A stretch of 64,000 bases of DNA from Streptomyces candidus (GTDB lineage Bacteria; Actinomycetota; Actinomycetes; Streptomycetales; Streptomycetaceae), in NCBI RefSeq assembly GCF_014207445.1, contig NZ_JACHEM010000001.1:186001-250000 (forward strand), written 5' to 3'. Shown here in pieces: positions 54,847-63,150 of this stretch; within the stretch, counting starts at the first letter, position 1; each line of letters opens with the position of its first letter. Both the position numbers and the translations under genes were made by a program. The notes under the pieces are model-generated. The model did no database searches, was not told the DNA's origin, and saw only the letters and a program-made list of their open reading frames with translations.

Positions 54847-55881
54847 TCAGCCGAAGAAGACCTCCGCCTCCGCGTACAGCTGTGCCGGCACCGTCTTCAG
54901 CGTCGCCGTCGCCTCCCCGATCGGCACCCGCACGATGTCCGTGCCGCGCAGTGCCACCATCGTCCCGTAGTCCCGCTCGTGCACCGCGTCGATCGCGTGC
55001 AGCCCGAAGCGGGTGGCGAGCCAGCGGTCGAAGGCGCTGGGCGTGCCGCCGCGCTGGACGTGCCCGAGGACGGTCGTACGGGCCTCCTTGCCGGTCCGCT
55101 TCTCCACCACTCCCGCCAGCCACTCCCCCACGCCCGACAGCCGCACATGTCCGAAGGCGTCCCGCGTGCCGTCCTTCAGCACCATGTCGCCGTCCTTGGG
55201 CACCGCACCTTCGGCCACCACGACTATCGGCGCGTACGAGGACGTGAAACGCGAGGTGATCCAGCCGCAGACCTGCTCGACGTCGAAGGGGCGCTCGGGC
55301 ACGAGGATGACGTTGGCGCCGCCCGCGAGTCCGGAGTGCAGGGCGATCCAGCCGGAGTGGCGGCCCATCACCTCCACCACCAGGACCCGCATGTGGGACT
55401 CGGCGGTGGTGTGCAGCCGGTCGATGGCCTCCGTCGCGATGGACACGGCGGTGTCGAACCCGAAGGTGTAGTCGGTGGCGGAGAGATCGTTGTCGATGGT
55501 CTTGGGGACGCCGACGCAGTTGATCCCGTACTCGCCCCAGAGCCGGGCGGCGACGCCGAGGGTGTCCTCGCCGCCGATCACGATCAGGGCCTCCACGCCG
55601 TGCCGGGCCATGGTGGCCTGCATGCGGCGCACGCCGTCCGCGCCGTCGCTGAGGGGGTTGGTACGGGAGGAGCCGAGGACGGTGCCGCCCCGGGGCAGGA
55701 TGCCGCGGACGGAATCGATGCCCAGGCGCACCGTGCGGTGGTCGTCGAGGACACCTCGCCAGCCGTCCCTGAAGCCCACGAACTCGTGTCCGTAGCGCTG
55801 GACGCCCTTGCGGACGACGGCCCGGATGACCGCGTTGAGCCCCGGGCAGTCGCCTCCCCCGGTCAGTACTCCGACCTTCAT
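54847..55881 (-). CDS. pfkA: 6-phosphofructokinase, probably pyrophosphate-dependent type
   Basis: Phosphorylates fructose 6-phosphate. The N-terminus is KVGVLTGGGDCPGLNAVIRA; the catalytic loop is PKTIDNDLSATDY. The residues that separate donors are Asp in GGEDTLGVAARLWG (Gly104 of E. coli PfkA) and Lys in PKTIDND (Gly124), the pair found in pyrophosphate-dependent enzymes. I recall that the pyrophosphate-dependent PFK of Amycolatopsis methanolica reads very similarly across these blocks. The C-terminus is RGTDIVRVPIGEATATLKTV. I chose ATG 55881 by homology; ATG 55899, with AGGGA eight bases upstream, adds six residues and has the better ribosome site. It follows macR by about 55 bases. Confidence 0.88.
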   Translation of the reverse strand: MKVGVLTGGGDCPGLNAVIRAVVRKGVQRYGHEFVGFRDGWRGVLDDHRTVRLGIDSVRGILPRGGTVLGSSRTNPLSDGADGVRRMQATMARHGVEALIVIGGEDTLGVAARLWGEYGINCVGVPKTIDNDLSATDYTFGFDTAVSIATEAIDRLHTTAESHMRVLVVEVMGRHSGWIALHSGLAGGANVILVPERPFDVEQVCGWITSRFTSSYAPIVVVAEGAVPKDGDMVLKDGTRDAFGHVRLSGVGEWLAGVVEKRTGKEARTTVLGHVQRGGTPSAFDRWLATRFGLHAIDAVHERDYGTMVALRGTDIVRVPIGEATATLKTVPAQLYAEAEVFFG

Positions 55882-55953
55882 GGCACCGTGCGTCCGCATG
55901 TGCGGGTCCCTTCGCCGCGCCGAGCACTGGGACCCACCACGCTAGGGGCGCGC

Positions 55954-56649
55954 TCAGACGTCGTCGAGACCGCGTTCGATCGCGTACCGCACCAGTTCGA
56001 CCCTGTTGTGCAGCTGGAGCTTGCCGAGGGTGTTCTGCACGTGGTTCTGGACGGTGCGGTGCGAGATGACCAGGCGCTCGGCGATCTGCTTGTACGACAG
56101 CCCCTTGGCGACCAGCCGCAGGACCTCCGTCTCGCGGTCGGTGAGCTGCGGGGCCTTCGGTTCGTCCGGGGCGGCCGGCGCCGGGTCCGAGGCGAGGCGG
56201 CGGTACTCGCCGAGGACGAGCCCGGCCAGACCCGGTGTGAAGACCGGGTCGCCGGCCGCCGTGCGGCGCACCGCGTCGCACAGTTCCTCGGTGGACGCCG
56301 ACTTCAGCAGATAGCCGGTCGCACCGGACTTCACCGCTTCCAGTACGTCGGCGTGCTCGCCGCTCGCGGACAGCACCAGCACCCGCAGCCCGGGGTCGGC
56401 GCCGACGAGTTCCTTGCAGACCTGCACGCCCGGCATGCCCGGCAGATTCAGGTCCAGGACCAGGACGTGGGGGCCGACGGCCTGCGCGCGGCGCACCGCC
56501 TGCGGGCCGTCCCCGGCGGTGGCGACCACGTCGTAACCGGCGGCCGCCAGGTCGCGGGCGACGGCGTCGCGCCACATCGGGTGGTCGTCGACGACCATCA
56601 CCCTGATCGACCGGGCCTGCTCCGCGGTCGCTTCGGTCACTTCACTCAT
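55954..56649 (-). CDS. macR: NarL/LuxR-family response regulator MacR
   Basis: A 231-aa regulator. The receiver domain has the acidic pair Asp21-Asp22 (IRVMVVDDHPMWRDAV), phospho-acceptor Asp66 (VLVLDLNLPGMPGVQV) and Lys in GYLLKSASTEELCDAV. The C-terminal LuxR helix-turn-helix is LTDRETEVLRLVAKGLSYKQ and IAERLVISHRTVQNHVQNTL. It lies 5 bases after macS. The pair and its place before a pfkA match MacRS of S. coelicolor, which affects aerial development and actinorhodin. The symbol is by synteny and family. Confidence 0.9.
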   Translation of the reverse strand: MSEVTEATAEQARSIRVMVVDDHPMWRDAVARDLAAAGYDVVATAGDGPQAVRRAQAVGPHVLVLDLNLPGMPGVQVCKELVGADPGLRVLVLSASGEHADVLEAVKSGATGYLLKSASTEELCDAVRRTAAGDPVFTPGLAGLVLGEYRRLASDPAPAAPDEPKAPQLTDRETEVLRLVAKGLSYKQIAERLVISHRTVQNHVQNTLGKLQLHNRVELVRYAIERGLDDV

Positions 56650-56654
56650 CAGCG

Positions 56655-57869
56655 TTACGCCTTCCCCCGTGGAACCTTCAGTTCGACTTCTGTGCCCTGC
56701 CCCGGCGTCGAGAGCAGTTCGGCGCTCCCGCCCAGGTCCCGCAGCCGCCCGCGGATCGACAGGGCGACTCCGAGGCGTCCTTCCCCCTCGGCCTGCGCGA
56801 GCCGCCCCTCGGGGATGCCGGGACCGTCGTCCCGTACCGTCACGATCACCTCGTGGGGCTCGTCCTCGACCAGCAGCCAGGCCTGGGCGCCGTCGCCGCC
56901 GTGCCTGCGGACATTGTCCAGTGCCGCACCGACAGCGGCCGCCAGCTCCCTGGCCGCCGCGGGTTCGAGGAGCACCGGAGCGCCGGGTTCCGCGAAGGAG
57001 ACCCGGGCTCCGGCGTGCGGGGCGAGCAGCGCGCGCAGGTCGACGGCGCCCGTCCGCGTCGTGTCGTCCGGCTCGTCGACCTCGACACTGCGGACCACCG
57101 CGCCCCGGGAGGCGTCCTCCCAGGCCCGGCTGGGCGGCACGAGACCACTGGAGACCAGGGTCCGCAGGGCGACCTCCTGCTCGCCCGCCATGCGTCCCAG
57201 TTCGGCGGCCTCGCCGCCCAGGGCGCTGCCGCGCCGCTGCACCATGGCGAGCACCTGGAGGACGCTGTCGTGGATGTCCCGGGCGAGCCGTTCGCGCTCG
57301 CGGGTGGCGGCCTCGATCTCCAGGGCGCGGGCGAGGGTGCGTTCGGAGGCGCGGGCGACTTCCACCACGTACCCGATGGCGATGGAGGCGACCCAGACCA
57401 GCAGCACGTTGTGCAGGGTGTCCCGGCTGGGGGTGCCGCGCTCCACCAGGTTCGCGGCGGCGACCAGGGACGAGGCGCAGGCCGCCCAGCGCCAGCCGCC
57501 CTTGATGGCGAACGCCAGGACCGAACCGGCCGTCCATATGCTCGGCAAGGTCGGGCCGTCGATGTGCCGCGCCTCGAAGTTGGCGAGCGGGGTCAGCAGG
57601 ATGCCGACGAGGGCGACGGCGAGGTCGGTGCACAGGAACGGCTTGGTGCAGTTCGCGGCGTTGGCCACCCTGGGGAGCGTGGCCAGCGTCCACAGGGCCA
57701 TCACCGTCAGGTAGCCGACTGCCACCCAGGGGCGCTCGAACTCGTCCCGGGTGAACACGTACAGGAGCACCGCGTAGGCCATCGTGAGCACGCGGTACCC
57801 GGTGAGCGCACGCCACAGCGGCTGCTCGACCGACATCCGCACGACCCGCTCGCGCCGTGCCTTCGCCAT
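56655..57869 (-). CDS. macS: MacS-family sensor histidine kinase (DUF5931)
   Basis: A kinase of about 404 aa. The N-terminal part has five or six membrane segments (RVLTMAYAVLLYVFTRDEFE, WVAVGYLTVMALWTLATLPR, CTDLAVALVGILLTPLANFE, LHNVLLVWVASIAIGYVVEV), the DUF5931 sensor region. The dimerisation box with the phospho-acceptor His is RERERLARDIHDSVLQVLAM. The ATPase domain has AALDNVRRHGGDG, VTVRDDGPGIPEGRLAQ and LGVALSIRGRLRDLGGSAEL. I chose ATG 57869; ATG 57836 is an alternative. The signal is unknown. It is operonic with macR. Confidence 0.92.
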   Translation of the reverse strand: MAKARRERVVRMSVEQPLWRALTGYRVLTMAYAVLLYVFTRDEFERPWVAVGYLTVMALWTLATLPRVANAANCTKPFLCTDLAVALVGILLTPLANFEARHIDGPTLPSIWTAGSVLAFAIKGGWRWAACASSLVAAANLVERGTPSRDTLHNVLLVWVASIAIGYVVEVARASERTLARALEIEAATRERERLARDIHDSVLQVLAMVQRRGSALGGEAAELGRMAGEQEVALRTLVSSGLVPPSRAWEDASRGAVVRSVEVDEPDDTTRTGAVDLRALLAPHAGARVSFAEPGAPVLLEPAAARELAAAVGAALDNVRRHGGDGAQAWLLVEDEPHEVIVTVRDDGPGIPEGRLAQAEGEGRLGVALSIRGRLRDLGGSAELLSTPGQGTEVELKVPRGKA

Positions 57870-57994
57870 CTCTCCCCCACCCCCGGAAGCACGTCTCCGG
57901 CCCCTCTGTGCGCCCCGCCCGCCGTACCGGGCGCGTCCCGGAGCAACGACGTCCCCGGGCACCGAAACGTTCCGCCGCGTTCGGCGCGTCCGGC

Positions 57995-58792
57995 CTACCT
58001 CGCCGTTTCCGCCTGCTCGGCCTCGGTCTTCGCCGCCTTCTCCAGCTCCGCCCTGGCGGCCTTCTGGGCCTTCTCCAGCTCGGCCTTCTCGGCCTTGGCC
58101 GCCTTCTCTGCGTCCGCGATCTGCCGCTTGGCCGCGGTGGCGTAGATGTCGACGTACTCCTGGCCGGAGAGCTTCATGATCTCGTACATGACCTCGTCGG
58201 TCACCGACCGCAGGATGAACCGGTCGCCGTCCATGCCGTGGTAGCGGCTGAAGTCGAGCGGCTTGCCGATCCTGATGCCCGGCCGCATCAGCTTGGGCAC
58301 GACCTTGCCGGGCGGCTGGATCTTCTCCGTGTCGATCATCGCGACGGGAATCACCGGGGCGCCGGTCGCCAGCGCCACGCGCGCGAGGCCGCCGGGCTTG
58401 CCGCGGTACAGGCGTCCGTCCGGGGAGCGGGTGCCTTCCGGGTAGATGCCGAAGAGGCCGCCGTTCTCGACGACCTCGATGCCCGCCTTGATCGCCGCCT
58501 CACCGGCGCCGCGCGCACCGGAGCGGTCGACGGGGAGCTGGCCGACGCCCTTGAAGAAGGCGGCCGTGAGCCTGCCCTTGACGCCCGGCGAGGTGAAGTA
58601 CTCCGCCTTGGCGATGAAGGTGACCTTGCGGTCCAGCACGGCCGGGAGGAAGAAGGAGTCCGAGAAGGACAGATGGTTGCTCGCGAGGATCGCCGGCCCG
58701 TCCGCGGGAATGTTCTCGAGGCCCTCCACCCAGGGCCTGAAGGCGACCTTCAGTGACCCTCCGATGGAGAACTTCATTGCGCCGTAGATCAA
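57995..58792 (-). CDS. 1-acyl-sn-glycerol-3-phosphate acyltransferase (PlsC family)
   Basis: A membrane-associated acyltransferase of phospholipid synthesis, 265 aa. The catalytic HX4D motif is AILASNHLSFSDSFFLP near residue 37; FGIYPEGTRSPDGRLYRGKP is the second motif. I chose TTG 58792 (LIYGAMKFSIGGSLK) because AAGGAAAGG lies 6 bases upstream; ATG 58777 is an alternative. The last 45 residues are a charged Ala/Lys/Glu helix (KAAKAEKAELEKAQKAARAE), likely a coiled coil, not part of the catalytic core. It is upstream of macS on the same strand. Confidence 0.92.
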   Translation of the reverse strand: MIYGAMKFSIGGSLKVAFRPWVEGLENIPADGPAILASNHLSFSDSFFLPAVLDRKVTFIAKAEYFTSPGVKGRLTAAFFKGVGQLPVDRSGARGAGEAAIKAGIEVVENGGLFGIYPEGTRSPDGRLYRGKPGGLARVALATGAPVIPVAMIDTEKIQPPGKVVPKLMRPGIRIGKPLDFSRYHGMDGDRFILRSVTDEVMYEIMKLSGQEYVDIYATAAKRQIADAEKAAKAEKAELEKAQKAARAELEKAAKTEAEQAETAR

Positions 58793-59013
58793 CGTGTGCC
58801 TTTCCTTGTCTGCCGAAAAGACCATAACCCGTGTCCGGCCTGCGCTCTCTCCCCCGCGCGTGCCCGTGCCCACCCCGCGCGCGTGCCTCTGCCGGAGGTC
58901 CGCCGCAGCGCTGCCGCCGTGCGGGCCGGGGACCCTGCGGACCTGGTCGGTGTCGGTCCGGTCGCGTACGGTGAAGGCAGCTTGAGCCCCCCTTTCACGA
59001 ACAGGAGACCCCG

Positions 59014-59793
59014 GTGCCGGTCCTTCCTGGAGCCGAGCCGTTCCGCCACGAGGGCGGAGAGGTAGGCGTCCTTCTCTGCCACGGTTTCACCGGTTCCCCG
59101 CAGTCGCTGCGCCCCTGGGCCGACCACCTGGCGGAGCGGGATCTGACGGTTTCCCTGCCGCTGCTGCCCGGTCACGGCACCCGCTGGGAGGACATGCAGG
59201 TCACCGGCTGGCAGGACTGGTACGCGGAGGTGGACCGCGAGCTGCGCGACCTCGTCGAACGCTGTGCGCAGGTCTTCGTCCTCGGCCTGTCCATGGGCGG
59301 AGCACTGGCCCTGCGACTGGCCGCGAAGCACGGCGACGCGGTCAGCGGACTCGTCCTCGTCAACCCCGGCAACAAGGTGCACGGTCTCGCCGCGCACGCG
59401 CTCCCAGTCGCCCGCCATCTGGTGCGTACGACGAAGGGCGTGGCCGACGACATCGCGCTGGAGGGCTCCCACGAGGTGGGCTACACGCGGGTCCCGCTGC
59501 ACGCCGCGCACTCGCTGCGCCGCTTCTTCCGGCTGGTCGACGGCGAACTGCCGCAGGTGACGCAGCCGACGCTGCTGCTGCACAGTCTCCAGGACCACGT
59601 GGTCCCGCCGGCGGACTCGGCCCGCATCCTCAGCCGCATCTCGTCGACCGACGTCACCGAGATCCTGCTGGAACAGAGCTACCACGTGGCGACGTTGGAC
59701 CATGACGCGGAGCGGATCTTCGACGAGAGTTACGCGTTCATCGGCCGCCTCGCTCCGAGCGTCGGGAAGAAGGGGAGCACTGCTGGTGGCTGA
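59014..59793 (+). CDS. Alpha/beta hydrolase (esterase/lipase)
   Basis: A 259-aa serine hydrolase. The oxyanion region is VGVLLCHGFTGSPQSLRPWA; the nucleophile elbow is VFVLGLSMGGALALRLAAKH near residue 95; the acid is LLLHSLQDHVVPPADSARIL; the His is LEQSYHVATLDHDAERIFD. It resembles carboxylesterases such as Est30 or monoacylglycerol lipases. GTG 59014 has CAGGAGA upstream. Its 3-prime end overlaps the next gene by 8 bases. It lies divergent from the PlsC gene, so a lipid-related role is a reasonable inference. Confidence 0.92.
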   Translation: MPVLPGAEPFRHEGGEVGVLLCHGFTGSPQSLRPWADHLAERDLTVSLPLLPGHGTRWEDMQVTGWQDWYAEVDRELRDLVERCAQVFVLGLSMGGALALRLAAKHGDAVSGLVLVNPGNKVHGLAAHALPVARHLVRTTKGVADDIALEGSHEVGYTRVPLHAAHSLRRFFRLVDGELPQVTQPTLLLHSLQDHVVPPADSARILSRISSTDVTEILLEQSYHVATLDHDAERIFDESYAFIGRLAPSVGKKGSTAGG

Positions 59794-60397
59794 ACACAAC
59801 GCGGAGCGCGCGGACCGCGAGGAGGAGCGGGAGCCGGAGGCCGTCACGGGCGGCCACAAGGACGACGCGGCCGTGCCGCTGGACGAGTCCGCCGTCTGGG
59901 AGGCGATTGTGGCCGGTTACGGGGAAGAGCCTCCGGACCCGCCGGGGGCGAAGCCGTTCAAGTCGGTGGACGACCTGGCGCGTCTGGAGGGCGGGGTCAA
60001 CGGGGACGCACCGGCCGCCGAACCGGGTCCCGTGGAGGACGACCGTCCGGTGGGCAGTTCAGTGATCTTCGCCCCGGGCGTCGGGATGGCCGGTCCCCGG
60101 GACTTCTCGCCCGCCGAGGCGAAGGACGAGGACCTCGACGAATCGGACGAGGGGCACTTCGTCCCGCCGGACCCGGACCTCCCGGAGGCCGACGTCACGT
60201 CCAGGTTCGCCTGGCTGGCGGTGATCGGCGGCCCGCTGCTGCTGCTCGTCGCGGTCCTGTTCAGCTGGGACATGACCTGGTGGCTCCAGGTCCTGGGCAT
60301 CGGCGGCTTCCTGGGCGGCTTCGCGACGCTGGTGGCAAGGATGTCGCACGGCTCGGACGAAGAGGACGAGGACCCCGGCCGCGGAGCAGTCGTCTGA
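59786..60397 (+). CDS. Small membrane protein with acidic N-terminus
   Basis: I recognise no characterised family. The 203-aa protein has a long acidic, Pro-rich cytoplasmic part (residues 1-145, including DESAVWEAIVAGYGEEPPDP and DEGHFVPPDPDLPEADVTSR). Two membrane segments follow (FAWLAVIGGPLLLLVAVLFS and LQVLGIGGFLGGFATLVARM) and an acidic tail. FVPPDPDLP followed by a membrane hairpin recurs in Streptomyces hypothetical proteins. GTG 59786 has GGGGAG upstream and overlaps the hydrolase end, so the two are coupled. Confidence 0.82.
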   Translation: MAEHNAERADREEEREPEAVTGGHKDDAAVPLDESAVWEAIVAGYGEEPPDPPGAKPFKSVDDLARLEGGVNGDAPAAEPGPVEDDRPVGSSVIFAPGVGMAGPRDFSPAEAKDEDLDESDEGHFVPPDPDLPEADVTSRFAWLAVIGGPLLLLVAVLFSWDMTWWLQVLGIGGFLGGFATLVARMSHGSDEEDEDPGRGAVV

Positions 60398-60430
60398 CCC
60401 CACGCCCCCGCCGGCCGCACGCCGTAGCCT

Positions 60431-60453
60431 GCTTGGGCGGCGGGGCCGCCCCC
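60431..60453 (+). repeat. Partial extra unit of the dispersed GC-rich repeat
   Basis: The 23-base stretch 60431-60453 (starting GCTTGGGCGGCGGGG) is repeated exactly at 60470-60492, the beginning of copy 2. The unit spacing is 39 bases. This is a truncated second copy in tandem. Confidence 0.75.
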
Positions 60454-60470
60454 CACGTCACGTCAGCCCG

Positions 60471-60552
60471 CTTGGGCGGCGGGGCCGCCCCCGAGGGCGG
60501 AACGGGCGGGCAAGGGGGCGGCCCCCCACCGGAGGTGCACCGCCGCCCCGCG
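60471..60552 (-). repeat. Dispersed GC-rich intergenic repeat, copy 2
   Basis: The reverse complement of the element at 46181-46269, differing at only a few positions. It contains the same inverted repeat (GGGGCCGCCCCC at 60481-60492 with its partner at 60513-60525). It lies between the ends of two convergent genes and may terminate both. The gap 60398-60627 holds nothing else recognisable. Confidence 0.8.
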
Positions 60553-60627
60553 CCCCGCGACCGCACCCGCCGCACCCGCCGCTCCCGCGCCCGCCCACCC
60601 CCCGCCAAGCACCTCGACGCCCACCCC

Positions 60628-61392
60628 CTACACCGCGCCCCCTCCCTCCCCCGGCACCCGCACCACCCCCACCACCGGCAAGTGATCCGTGGCCGCCCGC
60701 AGGTCCGCCCCCGGCAGCTCCGGCACCCCGCACCCCAGCACCTCCACCCCGTCCGTGGCGAAGATCGCGTCGATCCTCTGGTGCGGGTCCGCCGGCACGG
60801 ACGTGAACTCCCCGCCCCATGGTGCGGTCGCCCACCCGTCCTGCAATTCCCCCGCCAGTCGGCGGAACGTCCGCCCGTCCGGCCGGTCGTTCAGGTCGCC
60901 ACCGGCGATCGCGTGCGCCACGCCCTGGGCCCGCCACCCCTCCAGGTGCTCCAGCAGCAGCCCCGCCTGCTCGTAGCGTTCATCGGCCTGAAGGCTCAGG
61001 TGGCAGCTCAGCACCCCGAGCCGCGCGCCCCCGATCCGTACGACCGCCGTCGCGAACCCCCGCTGGTGCAGGCCGGGAGTGCGCGGCAGCAGCACGTCCT
61101 CGGTGCGCTCCACCGTCGCCCGCAGCGAACACAGCAGCAGCGGCCCCGCGGCGGGCGCGCCACCGCCCAGCACCACCAGGTCGCTGTGCGCGGCCAGCCA
61201 GGCGGCCTTCTTGCGCCAGCGGAAGAAGCGCGGCGCCTCCTGGATCAGCACCAGGTCGGGCTCGCAGGCGCGGATCACCCGGGCCAGCGCCTCCCGGTCG
61301 TCGCGCATGGAGCGGATGTTGTAGCTGAGGACACGGACGACGGCCGAGCCGTCGGGTTCCGTCGTGGACGGGGGCAGGGGGTCGGTCGCCAT
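60628..61392 (-). CDS. Endonuclease/exonuclease/phosphatase (EEP) family hydrolase
   Basis: A metal-dependent phosphoesterase of about 254 aa. Motifs are VVRVLSYNIRSMRDDREALA, CEPDLVLIQEAPRFFRWRKK (metal Glu), LGVLSCHLSLQADERYEQAG, HAIAGGDLNDRPDGRTFRRL (GDLND) and ATDHLPVVGVVRV (catalytic DH). There is no signal peptide, so it is cytoplasmic. The substrate could be DNA, a phosphoinositide-like lipid or a nucleotide. I chose ATG 61392, preceded by TATGTT and a 7-base spacer; the open frame to 61446 lies upstream of that element. Confidence 0.9.
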   Translation of the reverse strand: MATDPLPPSTTEPDGSAVVRVLSYNIRSMRDDREALARVIRACEPDLVLIQEAPRFFRWRKKAAWLAAHSDLVVLGGGAPAAGPLLLCSLRATVERTEDVLLPRTPGLHQRGFATAVVRIGGARLGVLSCHLSLQADERYEQAGLLLEHLEGWRAQGVAHAIAGGDLNDRPDGRTFRRLAGELQDGWATAPWGGEFTSVPADPHQRIDAIFATDGVEVLGCGVPELPGADLRAATDHLPVVGVVRVPGEGGGAV

Positions 61393-61405
61393 GCGGGCCA
61401 ACATA
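61393..61405 (-). promoter_or_regulatory. -10 element of a probable leaderless EEP gene mRNA
   Basis: On the minus strand TATGTT (61405-61400) is followed by GGCCCGC and the ATG at 61392. No Shine-Dalgarno is present. Confidence 0.5.
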
Positions 61406-61468
61406 GACCGGTGCCCGCCGTGTCCTGAAGTGGACGCGACGGGCACCGACGTACGTACGAGAGGGGGC

Positions 61469-62410
61469 TCAGCCCTGGCGCGCCAGGTCCGCCGCGCCCA
61501 CCAGTCCGGCCTTGCCGCCGAGCTGTGCCGCGAGGACCTGCGCGTGCGGTCGCCACTGGCCGCCGATCAGCCAGCGCCGGAACGACTTGCGGATCGGGCC
61601 GAGGACCAGTTCGCCCTCGTCGGAGACGCCGCCGCCGACGATGAACGCGGACGGGTCGAACAGTGAGGCCAGGTCCGCCAGGCCCGCACCGGCCCAGCGC
61701 GCCAGCTCGCGGAAGGAGTCGACGGCGACCGGGTCGCCCTGCCGGGCGGCGGCGCTGACGTGCTTGCCCTCGATGCCCTCGACGGTGCCGTCGCCGAGGC
61801 CGAGCAGGATCTGGGCGTTCTCGGGGGTGGCGTTGGCGCGCTGGCGCGCGTAGCGCACGAGGGCGCGGCCGGACGCGTACTGCTCCCAGCAGCCCTGGCT
61901 GCCGCAGCCGCACAGCAGGCCGTCCGGGACGACCCGGATGTGGCCGAACTCGGCGGCCACGCCGAAGCGTCCGCGGCGCAGCTTGTTGCCGATGATGATG
62001 CCGCCGCCGAGGCCGGTGCCCAGGGTGATGCAGATGACGTCCTCGTGGCCCTTGCCGGCCCCGAACTTGTACTCGCCCCAGGCGGCGGCGTTGGCGTCGT
62101 TCTCGACGACGACGGGCAGCCCCACGCGCTGCTCGACCTTGTCCTTGAGCGGTTCGTGGCGCCAGTTGATGTTCGGGGCGAAGAGCACGGTGGCGCGCTT
62201 GTCGTCCACGTACCCGGCGGCGCCGATGCCGACCGCCTCGACCTGGTGGCCCGAGCTGACCTCCGAGACCGCCGCCGAGATCGCGTCGACCATCTCCTCG
62301 GGGGTCTTCGGTGTCTTCACCTTGTACGTTTCGAGGATCTGTCCCTCTTCGTCGACCACTCCGGCCGCGATCTTCGTGCCGCCGATGTCGACGCCGATGG
62401 TGAGTCCCAT
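61469..62410 (-). CDS. glkA: ROK-family glucokinase
   Basis: A 313-aa ATP-dependent glucokinase. The phosphate loop is TIGVDIGGTKIAAGVVDEEG. VVENDANAAAWGEYKFGAGK holds the catalytic Asp. The zinc motif of ROK proteins is complete: GHIRVVPDGLLCGCGSQGCW (His and three Cys). In S. coelicolor this enzyme phosphorylates glucose and is required for carbon catabolite repression. GAGGGA precedes ATG 62410. It follows the DUF5304 gene on the same strand, with a hairpin between them. Confidence 0.95.
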   Translation of the reverse strand: MGLTIGVDIGGTKIAAGVVDEEGQILETYKVKTPKTPEEMVDAISAAVSEVSSGHQVEAVGIGAAGYVDDKRATVLFAPNINWRHEPLKDKVEQRVGLPVVVENDANAAAWGEYKFGAGKGHEDVICITLGTGLGGGIIIGNKLRRGRFGVAAEFGHIRVVPDGLLCGCGSQGCWEQYASGRALVRYARQRANATPENAQILLGLGDGTVEGIEGKHVSAAARQGDPVAVDSFRELARWAGAGLADLASLFDPSAFIVGGGVSDEGELVLGPIRKSFRRWLIGGQWRPHAQVLAAQLGGKAGLVGAADLARQG

Positions 62411-62438
62411 GAGTCCCTCAGTTTTAGGTCGAGCCCCG

Positions 62439-62463
62439 CTCGGAGCCGGAGACAGGCTCCGAG
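62439..62463 (-). terminator. Hairpin between the DUF5304 gene and glkA
   Basis: CTCGGAGCC / GGCTCCGAG is a perfect 9-bp stem around 7 bases. It lies 24 bases past the DUF5304 stop and 28 bases before the glkA start. The GTTTTAGG on its glkA side is AT-richer. It may be a terminator or a hairpin in the glkA leader. Confidence 0.65.
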
Positions 62464-62487
62464 GGCCACGGTACCCGAGGAGGGCGC

Positions 62488-63027
62488 TCAGTCGAGGTCG
62501 ATGTGTTCACCTTTTGAACGGTCATCCGGGTCATCCGGGCCGTTCTCGGACGACTTGGGCGTTTTGTCCATACGTTCGGCGCTCGTCGTCGGGTCGGCCG
62601 AGGCCTGCGTCCAGCGCTGTTCGTGACCGGCGACCGCCGACCGATAAGCCGCCAACAGCTCATTTCCCGCTGCCGCGAGATGATCGAAGACCTGCGGGTT
62701 GCGCTCCACCACCGGTTCGACCACTGCCTTCGCCTGCTGAACGAACTGCTGGGCGACGCCCTGGGCCGCCGCACCGAGCAGCGGGGACTGCAGGCCGGAC
62801 ACCTTGTCGGCGACCGCGTCCATCAGCCGGCGCAGTTCCTCGGCGGCGGACCCCGTCCCGGAGCCGTGCTGCGCACGACGGCGGGCCTTCTCGGCGGCGA
62901 GGTCCTCCTCGCACGCCGTCGCCCAGGCGTCCGCGTCGTACGCCTCGGACGCGTCGTGCGCACGTGAGGCATGCCCCTCGGAGTCGTACGCACGGGGATC
63001 GTCGGGGCGTTCGGTGGCTTCGCTCAT
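62488..63027 (-). CDS. DUF5304 family protein
   Basis: A 179-aa soluble, acidic protein. The core is DADAWATACEEDLAAEKARR and EELRRLMDAVADKVSGLQSP, then LLGAAAQGVAQQFVQQAKAV and VERNPQVFDHLAAAGNELLA, a helical region that looks amphipathic. The C-terminus is hydrophilic (KTPKSSENGPDDPDDRSKGE). I chose ATG 63027 because AGGAG lies upstream. The function is unknown; it is conserved between an ArsA-like gene and glkA in Streptomyces, as far as I recall. Confidence 0.85.
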   Translation of the reverse strand: MSEATERPDDPRAYDSEGHASRAHDASEAYDADAWATACEEDLAAEKARRRAQHGSGTGSAAEELRRLMDAVADKVSGLQSPLLGAAAQGVAQQFVQQAKAVVEPVVERNPQVFDHLAAAGNELLAAYRSAVAGHEQRWTQASADPTTSAERMDKTPKSSENGPDDPDDRSKGEHIDLD

Positions 63028-63150
63028 GACGCACTCCTGCGACGCGGAGAGGGGGCAACGGAAACGTACCCCTTCGACGTTACCCGAACAGCGGTACGCC
63101 GTTCCTGGTTCGTTCACCCCGGGAGCCGCCGCCCCGCGGCGCACCGGAGC

